A stretch of DNA of 64,000 nt from a bacterium (GTDB taxonomy: Bacteria > Actinomycetota > Acidimicrobiia > Spongiisociales > Spongiisociaceae), in assembly GCA_028820935.1 (NCBI GenBank), contig JAPPHZ010000036.1, positions 62,001 through 126,000 on the forward strand. Reading direction: 5' to 3'. Within the stretch, counting starts at the first letter, position 1, and each line of letters starts with the position of its first letter. Under the pieces are notes generated by a model. That model saw nothing but the letters and a program-made list of their open reading frames with translations, did not search any database and was not told the origin of the DNA. Position numbers and translations under genes: made by a program. Below, in pieces: positions 25,947 to 33,874 of the stretch.

Positions 25947-26040
25947 GGCGGGTATTGCCTGTTGGTACAGGACCGGGCCTCACATGCTCGGAGTCGTGGA
26001 GCGTAACCTCCTGGCTGCGGTTCGACTCCGCTGCCCGCCG
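25947..26040 (+). tRNA. Candidate type II tRNA (allo-tRNA/tRNA-Sec-like, 8/4 fold), anticodon CAC
   Basis: A 94-base cloverleaf can be drawn. The acceptor is GGCGGGTA (25947-25954) with TGCCCGCC (26032-26039), 8 bp including one G-T. The D arm is CCTGT/ACAGG around tetraloop TGGT (25958-25971). The anticodon arm is CCGGGC/GCTCGG (25973-25978, 25986-25991) around CTCACAT, anticodon CAC. The variable arm pairs GTC/GGC and GGAG/CTCC around CGTAAC (25993-26015). The T arm is GCGG/CCGC around TTCGACT (26017-26031). The discriminator is G26040; CCA is not encoded (CCG follows). The long variable arm, tetraloop D arm and G73 are serine/selenocysteine-type features, whereas CAC reads valine codon GUG. 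The 8+4 acceptor/T arrangement differs from the usual 7+5. A degenerate pseudo-tRNA is the alternative. Confidence 0.6.
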
Positions 26041-26139
26041 CCGTTTCCCGCAGCCTTGCGGACCAGTGTAGCACATACTCTTCCATTGACAGCATCCGCC
26101 AACCGGTATTTATCTTAGTTTTCTTGCACATGTCGTCTG

Positions 26140-26228
26140 GTCGTCGTGAACCGTTCTGCCCGCTTCACGAGGCAGGGGCGCCGATGGCCACCGGAGCACG
26201 CAGGCTGTTTCGCAGGCGGACCATTAGA
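26140..26228 (+). repeat. Decayed 3' part of family II repeat
   Basis: GGGGCGCCGATGGCCACCG, GAGCACGCAGGCTGTTTCGC and GGCGGACCATTAG line up in order with the last 60 bases of the copies at 2308 and 10323 (GGGGCGCCGATGACCGCCA, TTTTTCGCCGACAGACCAC). The 5' two thirds is unrecognisable. Apart from this and the tRNA candidate, the 25792-26305 gap shows a small GGGCGA/TCGCCC hairpin at 25910-25933 and nothing else I can name. Confidence 0.5.
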
Positions 26229-26305
26229 ATCGGGAGTGCGGCCGGCTGCGGTATGGTGGCAGCCCCGTAATGGGTTACCTGTTCTTTCCAGGTCGAGAGG
26301 TGCAG

Positions 26306-26551
26306 ATGTCGGATCAGGTTCGAGGAGACGACGGATCCCATGATGCCGGTAGCGATCTGGCCTTCGGTATGGCCATCATGAAGGGCTCCATCGTCGGTCT
26401 ACCCCTGATGGTCGCCTTCATGACCGTTGCCGTCTGGCTGATGACCGATCAGAGCTGGCAGACCTCGATCGCTACCGCCTTGCTTCCCGGTGTCCTGTTC
26501 GGCGTTTTCGGCGGCGGTTTTCTCGGCATGATCCGGGCGATGGATCACTGA
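26306..26551 (+). CDS. Small two-helix membrane protein
   Basis: An 81-residue protein from ATG 26306 (GAGAGGTGCAG upstream). The N-terminus is acidic and soluble, followed by two helices, IVGLPLMVAFMTVAVWLM and a glycine-rich ALLPGVLFGVFGGGFLGMI, and ends IRAMDH. Small actinobacterial membrane proteins of this shape are common and uncharacterised. It is convergent with the histidine kinase gene, 10 bp away. Confidence 0.7.
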   Translation: MSDQVRGDDGSHDAGSDLAFGMAIMKGSIVGLPLMVAFMTVAVWLMTDQSWQTSIATALLPGVLFGVFGGGFLGMIRAMDH

Positions 26552-26561
26552 ACGAGGGCTC

Positions 26562-28787
26562 TCACTCGTCCTCGTAGTCGTCGTCCTCGTCGTCATCGTC
26601 ATCCTCGTCGATCAAGCGGTCCGCGTACGCCTGATCGGCTTCGGACGCTCCCTCCGGCCGCCTGAGCGGTAGTTCGACCGTCATCTGGGCGAACTCTCCC
26701 TCCTCCGAATCCACGGAGATGGACCCACCATGGGTCCGGACGATGTCGCTCGAGAGCGCCAGGCCCAGGCCGGTGCCCTTGTCGGTCGGCTTGGTGGTGA
26801 AGAACGGATTGAAGATCTTGTCGATCACGTCGGGAGGGATGCCGTCCCCGTTGTCCCGAATCACGACCTGAACCCGGTCATCGATCCGCTTGGTCTTCAG
26901 CCAGACCGTGGGCGTGTAGGGCGTGCCATCGCGAGGTGTCTCCTGGATCGACACCCGCTTGAAGTCGACGGCTTGGCAGGAGTTGCCGACCATGTTGAGG
27001 AAGACCCTGCCCAAGTCCTGCGGGATGGCCTCGATGTCGCCTACGCCGGGATCGAAGTCGCGCTCGATGGTCAGCTGGAAGTCGGGATCCACAGCCCGGG
27101 CGCTGTGGTAGGCCAGCTGGGCGTGCTCGTTGAAGACGGTGTTGAGATCGACGGTCTGCCATTCGCCACCACCCCGGCCCATCATCAGCATGTCCTGCAC
27201 GATCCGGTTGGCTCGCTCGCTGTGCCGGCGGATCCGTTCGAGGTTGTCGGTCAGATCCTCGACGATCTCGGCTATCTCGTCCTCGTCCAGGTCGTCCTCC
27301 TCGAGGATCTCCTCGAGTTCCTCCAGCAGTTCCTCGGAAGCCTCGGAGAAGTTCTTCACGAAGTTCAGCGGGTTGCGGATCTCGTGGGCCACCCCGGCGG
27401 TGACCTCACCGAGCGCCGCCAGCTTCTCCTGCATCACGATCTGGTCCTGGGCCCGCTCCAGCTCGGAGAGGACCTCCTCCAACTGGCTGTTCTTCTCGAC
27501 CAGCTCGGCGGCCATCTTCTCGACCAGGTTCAGGCGCTGGACCTCGAGGGCGTGGCGGCGGAAGACCTCCAGGGCGGCGGCCATGTCGGCCACCTCGTCC
27601 CGGCCCTTGATGTTGACCTCGGCTTCGAGGTCCCCGTCGGCCATCTGCCGCATGCGCGCCGACAGTATGTGGATCCGGCGGAGCAGCACCCGGCCGACGA
27701 AGCCGTAGCTGATGGCGAAGGCCGCGAGCACGCCGAGGATGCTGATCGTCACCAGCAGGGCGCGGCCGGTGTTGATGGCGTTGTCCGATGCCTGATTGGC
27801 CGCATCGGCGGCCTGGTTGGCGGAGGTGACCAGGCCATCGACCTCCGTGGTCAACTCTGCGGCCAACTCGGTCGTGTGGAGCAACAGGGCGTCCTGGCTC
27901 TCCTCCAGCCTGAGCTTCTCGATCAGGAGGTCGAAGCCGTCCCCCTGAGTCGTGGCTGTACGGAGCAGTTGATCGAAGAGCGGGGTGAGTGAGGTGTGGA
28001 GCTCGGTTCCCTCTATGGCGCCCAGGCTGATCGCCAGGCGCCCGGAGGTCGATTCGAAGCTCTCCTGGAGGGGTTCGATGTAGGCCGCGTCCGAGACGCT
28101 CAGGCCGCTGGACAGGAGCTGGGTCGCCAGCGTTGCTTCCGACTTGAGCGACGCTAGGTGGCGGTAGCGGTTGAACTCGGTCTCCGACAGGTAGAGGGTC
28201 CGGCTGACCGGCGGTTCGCCCAGATCCCGAAACCCGGTCAGCTGGTAGAACAGCTGATCGTCGATGGCGGGGACGATTATGTCGTCGAGTCGGGAGCGCA
28301 GGTCGATGATCAGCAACCTCAACTCCTCCGCTCGCTGGACGAGGGTGTGATGCTGGGAAAGCTGTCCCTGGATCCGGTCGATGTTGAACAGCAACTGGAA
28401 GAAGACCGCCTGCGCGTTGGGGATGTAGGTCTGGATATGATCTTCGGTTCTCGCCAGCCTTTGCAGGAGGAGGATCTGATCCTCGAACCCCTGCTGGGCT
28501 TGGCGGATCTCCTCGGATATGGCGCCGACCTCGGTCGGTTGGGCGGCTACCAGCCTGGGAGCTGCCGCGGCGAGGGTCCGGCTGTACTCGGCCATCCGGA
28601 ACGCCGCCTCCATCTCGGGCAAGCTCTCGCTCTCCACCCTGGCCTGGGCGGCGCCGACCCGGTTGAACGAGACCCAACCGACGAAGCTGGCCGCAATGGT
28701 CAGCGCGACGACGGCTCCGATCCCGATGTACATCTGGGTGGATATGAGGGTGCGGAGCGCCCAGAGGCGGCCGAGCCAGTTCACCAT
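26562..28787 (-). CDS. Membrane histidine kinase with HAMP domain and acidic tail
   Basis: A 741-residue sensor. A helix near 15-38 and another near 342-368 bracket a ~300-residue extracytoplasmic helical domain. HAMP follows (~368-420), then a coiled coil and a HisKA-like region with GVAHEIRNPLNF (H468). The HATPase domain carries N602 (MVGNSCQAV), DNGDGI at 645-650 and GTGLGLAL from 671. Two highly acidic segments stand out: 487-511 inside the dimerisation helices, and the C-terminal DEDDDDDEDDDYEDE. It overlaps the end of the binding-protein gene by 7 bp, so the two are coupled and probably act as receptor and kinase. Confidence 0.93.
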   Translation of the reverse strand: MVNWLGRLWALRTLISTQMYIGIGAVVALTIAASFVGWVSFNRVGAAQARVESESLPEMEAAFRMAEYSRTLAAAAPRLVAAQPTEVGAISEEIRQAQQGFEDQILLLQRLARTEDHIQTYIPNAQAVFFQLLFNIDRIQGQLSQHHTLVQRAEELRLLIIDLRSRLDDIIVPAIDDQLFYQLTGFRDLGEPPVSRTLYLSETEFNRYRHLASLKSEATLATQLLSSGLSVSDAAYIEPLQESFESTSGRLAISLGAIEGTELHTSLTPLFDQLLRTATTQGDGFDLLIEKLRLEESQDALLLHTTELAAELTTEVDGLVTSANQAADAANQASDNAINTGRALLVTISILGVLAAFAISYGFVGRVLLRRIHILSARMRQMADGDLEAEVNIKGRDEVADMAAALEVFRRHALEVQRLNLVEKMAAELVEKNSQLEEVLSELERAQDQIVMQEKLAALGEVTAGVAHEIRNPLNFVKNFSEASEELLEELEEILEEDDLDEDEIAEIVEDLTDNLERIRRHSERANRIVQDMLMMGRGGGEWQTVDLNTVFNEHAQLAYHSARAVDPDFQLTIERDFDPGVGDIEAIPQDLGRVFLNMVGNSCQAVDFKRVSIQETPRDGTPYTPTVWLKTKRIDDRVQVVIRDNGDGIPPDVIDKIFNPFFTTKPTDKGTGLGLALSSDIVRTHGGSISVDSEEGEFAQMTVELPLRRPEGASEADQAYADRLIDEDDDDDEDDDYEDE

Positions 28788-30040
28788 ATCCTCTTGATCT
28801 TTTGGGCCGGTTCGTACTCGCCTTCGCTGTTGATGAAGGTGAGGAACACCCGGTCCGAGCCCTGGTTGTCACCCGCGCCGAAGTTGAGGGGGAACCCGTC
28901 GATGTCCATGGCGCCGCCGTTCAGGATGCTGTCCAGGAAACAGGCGCGGGTCGGTTCGAGTCCGCATGCCTCCAGGCCGAAGATGGCCAGCCGTCCTGAC
29001 AGGTAGCCCTCCAGGGAAACGAAGCTGGGCGAGGCATCCGGGGCGTAGGCCGCCAGGGCGTCTATGTAGGAGGCCACGACCGGTATGGACCTATCCGTGG
29101 GGAACGGCACCACCTGGGTGACGAATACGCCCCGGCCGTCCGGGCCGAGCTCCCTCGCCAGGGCGTTGCTTCCCACGAAGGAGATGGTGATGAAGATGGG
29201 ATCGAAGCCGATGTGTCTGGACCAGGCGATCAGGGCCGCCACGGGCTGGTAGGCGCCGACCACGATGACCGCGTCGGGGTTGCCCAGGGTGAGGTCGATG
29301 AGGCCGGTCTTGATGGCCGTCGTGTTGCGAGGGTAGATCCCCACCGATACGGGCTGCATGTCGCGGCGCTCGAGTGCTGCCTGGGCGCCCTGCAATCCGG
29401 TCCGGCCGAACGAGTCGTCCTGGTACATGATTGCTATGCGCTCGATCTCCAGGTCCTGGGTGAGACGGGCCACCATCTCCTCGGTCTCCTGGGCGTAGGA
29501 CGCCCTGAGGTTGACGATATTGGTCCAACTCTCGGACCGGAGGAACGCGGCGCCGGTGAAGGGCGCCACGAAGGGGACTTCCGCCTCGGCGGCGACCGGG
29601 GTGGCGGAACGGGACGTTGGCGTTCCCACCTCGCCTATCAGGGCGAATACCTGCTCGTCCTCGATGAGCTGGAGGGTGTTGGCGATGGCCAGTTCCGGTT
29701 CGTACGTGTCGTCGAGGCTGATCAGTTCGAGGCGGCGACCACCCACCCCCCCGTTCGAGTTCACCTCGTGGAAGGCGGCATTGATGCCCAGGCTCATTTC
29801 CAGACCCAGCTCCTGGGCCGGGCCGCTGAGGGCCGCCGACTGGCCGAACAGGACCCGCTGGTCGTCCACACCCGGGGTGGCCTGGCCCGAGGCGGCCGTG
29901 GCGGCGGAGGAGGTGGTGGTGGGATCGGTGTCTTGGGGGCCTTCGCCTGCCGGCGGCGACCCGCAAGCGGCCAGTGCTAGCACGAGAATGCCGGAACCGA
30001 TGGCCTGAAGAGTCCGTGGCCGGCGCTTCCTGACCCCCAT
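28781..30040 (-). CDS. Liv-type periplasmic binding lipoprotein (ABC substrate-binding/receptor family)
   Basis: About 419 residues from ATG 30040; an in-frame ATG at 30094 would overlap the previous gene by 40 bp. The signal LVLALAACGSP is a lipobox. After a Thr/Ala linker, VLFGQSAALSGPAQELGLEM and GINAAFHEVNSNGGVGGRRL are hallmarks of type I periplasmic binding proteins of the branched-chain amino acid (LivK) family. No permease or ATPase genes are nearby. The gene lies between an RsbW-like gene and a histidine kinase, so it is more likely a ligand-sensing partner of the kinase than an uptake component. The ligand is unknown. Confidence 0.9.
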   Translation of the reverse strand: MGVRKRRPRTLQAIGSGILVLALAACGSPPAGEGPQDTDPTTTSSAATAASGQATPGVDDQRVLFGQSAALSGPAQELGLEMSLGINAAFHEVNSNGGVGGRRLELISLDDTYEPELAIANTLQLIEDEQVFALIGEVGTPTSRSATPVAAEAEVPFVAPFTGAAFLRSESWTNIVNLRASYAQETEEMVARLTQDLEIERIAIMYQDDSFGRTGLQGAQAALERRDMQPVSVGIYPRNTTAIKTGLIDLTLGNPDAVIVVGAYQPVAALIAWSRHIGFDPIFITISFVGSNALARELGPDGRGVFVTQVVPFPTDRSIPVVASYIDALAAYAPDASPSFVSLEGYLSGRLAIFGLEACGLEPTRACFLDSILNGGAMDIDGFPLNFGAGDNQGSDRVFLTFINSEGEYEPAQKIKRIW

Positions 30041-30054
30041 CCGGCCGGAAACCC

Positions 30055-30492
30055 CTATTGGGCGCGCCTTATCGTGATGGTCAGATGATTCCAACCCTCT
30101 TCCCTTCGATAAGCAAGGTCGTCCACCATCTCCCGGATGAGAAAGATTCCCAGACCGCCTATCGGTCGATCATCCATGTCCGCGCCGGGATCGGGAATCG
30201 GCGCGTCCTTGGTCGGGTCGAAAGCAGCGCCGTTGTCATGCAGCTCGAGCACTATCTCGTCAATGCCGGGCGTGATCGATACCTGGAACTCGGACAGGCC
30301 CTTCTGCCGACCGTAGGTCATGGCGTTGAGCGCCAACTCCTCCAGGCATAGCTGGACCAGGTAGAGCAACTTGGGGGACCACTCGTCCTCTTCCCCGATG
30401 CCTTCGATCTGAGCGGAGATACTCTCGAGCATCTCCGCGTTGGTCGCCTGCGAACCCTGCTCGAAGTCCAACGCCAGCGAGCGCGAAGCCAT
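30055..30492 (-). CDS. RsbW/SpoIIAB-like serine kinase (anti-sigma regulatory factor)
   Basis: A 145-residue single-domain GHKL ATPase. YLVQLCLEELALNAMTYG carries the N-box (ELxxNA), ELHDNGAAFDPT the G1 box and GGLGIFLIREMVDDLAYR the G2 box. This is the plan of anti-sigma kinases that bind a sigma factor or phosphorylate a STAS antagonist. It starts 2 bp after the PP2C response regulator gene. No sigma factor gene is in the window, so its target is unknown. Confidence 0.92.
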   Translation of the reverse strand: MASRSLALDFEQGSQATNAEMLESISAQIEGIGEEDEWSPKLLYLVQLCLEELALNAMTYGRQKGLSEFQVSITPGIDEIVLELHDNGAAFDPTKDAPIPDPGADMDDRPIGGLGIFLIREMVDDLAYRREEGWNHLTITIRRAQ

Positions 30493-30494
30493 CG

Positions 30495-31709
30495 CTACCT
30501 CGGGATCCTGGAGATGGTCAGACAGGTTATGTCGTCCGATTGGGGCGTGCCACCGGCGAAGGAGTGCACGGCTCGGAAGACGGCCTCGTTGGTGTGTTTA
30601 GCAGACGTGGGCGGCTCTTCCATGAAGATCGCCTGCAGGCGCTCCACGCCGAACTCCTCGTTGTCAGCGTTCATGGCCTCGGTGACACCGTCGGTGTACA
30701 GCAGGAGCGTGTCGCCCGGTTGCAAGGTGAGGGTTCCCTGCGCGAAGGGCGCCCCTTGGAGGATCCCCAGGGCGATCCCCCCGACCCGAGGAACGAACTC
30801 CGAGCTCCCATCGGCGTGGATGAGCAGGGGAGGGTTGTGGCCGCCGTTCGCGTAGGTCACTTCGCCGGTCATCGGTGAGTACACCGCGTAGAAGACCGTC
30901 ACGAACATGGCCGTCTCGTTCTCCTCGGTCAGGAGGTCGTTGACATCGGACAGGACCATTCCGGGCTGTGGCAACCCGATAGCAGTTCCCTTGAGGAGGG
31001 TCCGGCTCGACATCATGAAGAGCGACGCGGGCACGCCCTTGTCGGACACGTCGGCGATGGCGAGTCCGATGTGGTCTCGCTCCAGCATGAGGATGTCGTA
31101 GAAGTCTCCGCCGACGTTGCGGGCGGGTTCCATGCTGGCGTGAATCCCGTACCTCTCGTGCTGCGGGAACTCGGTCGGCAGGATGGACTGCTGGATCTTG
31201 CTGGCCACGTCCAGTTCGTTCTGGAGCACGACCAGCTGGTCGCGGGAAGCCAGAGCCTCCCGCCACTCCACCAGGTTGCGGAGGGTTCTCGCAATGGTGT
31301 GGCGCAGGTCCTTGAAGTCGAGGGGCTTGGTGACGAAGTCGAAGGCGCCGCGGTTCATAGCGGTGCGGATGTTCTGCATGTCGCCGTAGGCGGAGATGAT
31401 CACGGAGCGGATGTTCGGATTGACGCTCGGTATCTGTTCCAGCAACGTCAGGCCGTCCATCTGGGGCATGTTGATGTCCGACACCACCATGTCGATGTCG
31501 GGTTGCGCGTTCAGTTTCTCGAGGGCCTCGATGCCGTTCTGCGCGAATTCGAACGTGTACTTGCCGGAGCGGATGGGACGGCGCATCCGCTGGAGGATGA
31601 GGGGTTGCAGGTCCGGCTCGTCGTCGACGACCAGTATCTTGTACGGGTAGTTGTGGCTCGCCTCCGGGTCTTTATCGCCGGACCGGCGGGATCGTTTTTC
31701 CGATGCCAT
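30495..31709 (-). CDS. Response regulator fused to PP2C (RsbU/SpoIIE-type) phosphatase
   Basis: A 404-residue protein. The receiver domain (residues 23-145) has the acidic pair DDE at 29-31, phosphoacceptor D78 in VVSDINMPQMDG and the lysine in FVTKPLDF. A short coiled coil leads to a PP2C-type Ser/Thr phosphatase (about 185-400) with GGDFYDILML, IADVSDKGVPASLFM, NGGHNPPLLI and LLYTDGVTEAMN, the metal-binding acidic motifs. Phosphorylation by the neighbouring kinase would gate dephosphorylation of the STAS protein encoded upstream, releasing the RsbW-like partner. Confidence 0.94.
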   Translation of the reverse strand: MASEKRSRRSGDKDPEASHNYPYKILVVDDEPDLQPLILQRMRRPIRSGKYTFEFAQNGIEALEKLNAQPDIDMVVSDINMPQMDGLTLLEQIPSVNPNIRSVIISAYGDMQNIRTAMNRGAFDFVTKPLDFKDLRHTIARTLRNLVEWREALASRDQLVVLQNELDVASKIQQSILPTEFPQHERYGIHASMEPARNVGGDFYDILMLERDHIGLAIADVSDKGVPASLFMMSSRTLLKGTAIGLPQPGMVLSDVNDLLTEENETAMFVTVFYAVYSPMTGEVTYANGGHNPPLLIHADGSSEFVPRVGGIALGILQGAPFAQGTLTLQPGDTLLLYTDGVTEAMNADNEEFGVERLQAIFMEEPPTSAKHTNEAVFRAVHSFAGGTPQSDDITCLTISRIPR

Positions 31710-31792
31710 GACTCGACCTCGATGATGCTCGCTATCCGGAGAAGGCCGGATAGGCGGGTATGACGGTCACCGAAACAGGGTTCGCCTGTTTC

Positions 31793-31897
31793 CTAGGAGC
31801 GTGCCGAAAAATGTCCCGTTGGCGCCATGGTGGTAATGGAAACCCAGGTCGAGGCGTGGCGGGCCAACCCATCCCCGTCTTTTTCGGCATGTTCCTA
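31793..31897 (-). repeat. ~105 bp inverted-end repeat, copy D, reverse orientation (family I)
   Basis: Plus-strand ends are CTAGGAGCGTGCCGAAAAA and TTTTTCGGCATGTTCCTA. The interior (GTCCCGTTGGCGCCATGG, GGCGGGCCAACCCATCCC) is the reverse complement of copy C. Bases 31895-31897 form the TAG stop of the STAS gene on the minus strand. It separates the STAS gene from the response regulator gene. Confidence 0.92.
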
Positions 31898-32230
31898 CTT
31901 GAGCGCGCCGACAGCATCGGCTCCGGAGTCGAAGATGGCGATGATCTGGTCGAACCCGCTTATGGTGAAGATCTCCTTGACGGAACTGGAGAGCGAACAC
32001 ACCCCGAACCCGGTCTGCTTCTGACGTAGTTCCTTGGCGAGGAGCAGGATTACCCGCAGGCCGGCACTGCTGATGTAGTTGATGCCCCCGAAATCTAGAA
32101 CGACTCCGTTGTCGTCGTCGCTGACCACCGCCTGAATGGACTCAAGGAACTGGGCGGAGTTCGATCCATCAATGCGGCCCTCGGCATTGATCACGAGCAC
32201 CCCGTCGGTCCGTTCGGTGTTGATTTCCAT
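31895..32230 (-). CDS. STAS-domain anti-sigma factor antagonist (RsbV/SpoIIAA-like)
   Basis: A 111-residue protein of standard size. VLVINAEGRIDGSNSAQFLE, the loop DFGGINYISSAGLRVILLLA with the phosphorylatable serine (ISSAGL) and a short C-terminal helix are typical. Dephosphorylated STAS protein binds the RsbW-like kinase and frees its client. A good ribosome site (AGGAAAGGG) precedes ATG 32230. It heads the five-gene minus-strand string to 26562. The 32231-32642 gap upstream contains no gene I can support, only a CCTCT/AGAGG hairpin at 32385-32399. Confidence 0.94.
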   Translation of the reverse strand: MEINTERTDGVLVINAEGRIDGSNSAQFLESIQAVVSDDDNGVVLDFGGINYISSAGLRVILLLAKELRQKQTGFGVCSLSSSVKEIFTISGFDQIIAIFDSGADAVGALK

Positions 32231-32642
32231 GGTTACCCTTTCCTGGATCGTTGGTGTCGACGCTTCCTAGCAGGTATCGGAACGCATCAGTTGCCCGAAT
32301 TCTCCACTCTATCGACTGTTTGCCACTGGTACGCGGTTGAGGGTGTTGGTTCGAGTCGCCTACGGAGGACTCAACGTCACTTCGCCTCTTGATCAGAGGG
32401 ACGCCGATGACGGCGGCCCCGGGGCACCCGAACGGTAGGATAGTGGTTCACCCAGGGTCTTGCACCGGATACCTCCTCCATCCTCCCGCCACCGTACCAC
32501 GGGGAGGCGCGCCTGATTCCGCGCGTGCCCGGGGGCGGCCTACGGCTCGAAGCCGAGGCATCGAATCACAGCCGACCGCCGTTGCGCAGACAGACGCGAA
32601 AGTGGTCACTAGCCTGGCGGGGCGTGCGTGGAAGGGAGCCCG

Positions 32643-33095
32643 ATGTTCGAGTTGATGCAATTCCTGCATATCCTGGGTGTGGCGGCCTGGTTCGGCGCCA
32701 ACCTGGTGCGGGCCTTCGCCCGCGGTCCCATGACCAGTGAGGGCGACGGCTCCGCCGCCGCCTGGCACCGCGTCACCGTTTCCATGGGCCGGGTGATCCA
32801 CACCCCGGCGGCGATCGTGGTGTTCGTAACCGGGTTCGGCCTGGTCGGCCTGGCGAACGATGCCTACAGCATGACCGACCCGTTCGTGGTGGTCGGGATT
32901 CTGGCCGTCGTGATCGGCGCGGTGCTGGCGATGACCGTCATAGGCCCGAACGGGAGACGGATCGCGGCCGCGTACGAGCGGGCCGATCACCGCCAGGCCG
33001 AGAGCCTGTCCCGCCGCTCCAGCCTGGTGGGTTGGGTGGATACCGCCGTACTGGCTTTCGCCATCCTCGTCATGGTGACGCGCTGGGGCGCCTGA
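32643..33095 (+). CDS. Four-helix membrane protein (DUF2269/CopD-like)
   Basis: A 150-residue protein from ATG 32643, with GGAAGGGAG five bases upstream fixing the start. Four hydrophobic segments begin with FELMQFLHILGVAAWFGANL; the His in LHILG, the R-A-F-A-R cluster and the second HTPAAIVVFVTG motif resemble small membrane proteins annotated DUF2269 or CopD-like. It may bind haem or copper through the paired histidines, but that is inferred. Confidence 0.78.
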   Translation: MFELMQFLHILGVAAWFGANLVRAFARGPMTSEGDGSAAAWHRVTVSMGRVIHTPAAIVVFVTGFGLVGLANDAYSMTDPFVVVGILAVVIGAVLAMTVIGPNGRRIAAAYERADHRQAESLSRRSSLVGWVDTAVLAFAILVMVTRWGA

Positions 33096-33143
33096 CATCT
33101 CGGGGACACCGGGCCCGGTGGGCAGGTGTCGACGGGAAGGGGC

Positions 33144-33863
33144 TTAGCCCTGCTCCAGGTCGTGGATTGCTTCAAGGGCGATCCTCACCATCTGGTCGAA
33201 GGTGCGCTCCCGCTCGGCTGAGGAGGTCTGCTCCTCGGTCACGAGGTGGTCCGAGACGGTGACGATGGCGAGTGCCTGGGCTCCCTCTTCGGCCGCGATG
33301 GCGTAGAGCGCCGCCGCCTCCATCTCCACCGCCAGCACCCCCATCCGCTGCCAGATCGCCAGGGCGTCGGTGTAGCTGTTGTAGAACAGATCGGAGGAGT
33401 GGAGGTTCCCGACATGGGTGTCGATCCCCATTCCGGCGGCGGCATCGGCGGCCGCGCGGAGAAGCGGATAGCTGGCGGTGGCCGCGTAGTCCCAGCCGTT
33501 GTAGCGGGTCCGGTTGATGGCCGAATCGGTGCCGGCGCCGATCGCCAGGATGACGTCCCTCATCTTCACGTCGGTGGAAATCCCGCCGCAGCTTCCCACC
33601 CGGACCAGCCGCCGCACGCCGTAGAAGCGGGTCAGTTCGGTGAGGTAGATCGATGCCGAAGGCATCCCCATGCCGGTGCCCATGGTCGACACGCGCGTTC
33701 CCTTGTAGGTGCCGGTCAACCCGAGCATGTTGCGGACGGCGGTCACCTCGGTGACGTCCTCCAGGAACGTCTCCGCGATGTAGCGGGCCCGGAGCGGATC
33801 GCCGGGCAGCAGGATGGATTCGGCGAACGCGCCATCCGGAGCTGAAATGTGCGGCGTGACCAT
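33144..33863 (-). CDS. deoD: Purine-nucleoside phosphorylase, DeoD type
   Basis: A 239-residue enzyme of the usual length, cleaving purine (deoxy)nucleosides with phosphate. TPHISAPDGAFAESILLPGD with the phosphate-binding GDP and Arg, GTGMGMPSASIYLTEL, RLVRVGSCGGI, VEMEAAALYAIA and VSDHLVTEE (catalytic Asp region) are diagnostic of the hexameric DeoD group. It is transcribed away from a repeat-filled 574 bp divergent region. Confidence 0.96.
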   Translation of the reverse strand: MVTPHISAPDGAFAESILLPGDPLRARYIAETFLEDVTEVTAVRNMLGLTGTYKGTRVSTMGTGMGMPSASIYLTELTRFYGVRRLVRVGSCGGISTDVKMRDVILAIGAGTDSAINRTRYNGWDYAATASYPLLRAAADAAAGMGIDTHVGNLHSSDLFYNSYTDALAIWQRMGVLAVEMEAAALYAIAAEEGAQALAIVTVSDHLVTEEQTSSAERERTFDQMVRIALEAIHDLEQG

Positions 33864-33874
33864 GCGTGCCTCCT

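Noticed and set aside
25947-26040. Reading the tRNA candidate as ordinary tRNA-Val or tRNA-Sec
   Set aside because: tRNA-Val has a short variable loop and 7/5 fold, which this does not; tRNA-Sec needs anticodon TCA, which could only be placed in a 9-base loop without U at position 33. No selA or selB gene is in the window.
28921-28990. A GGTTCGAGTCC tract resembling a tRNA T loop
   Set aside because: It lies inside the binding-lipoprotein coding sequence and no acceptor or anticodon arm can be drawn around it.
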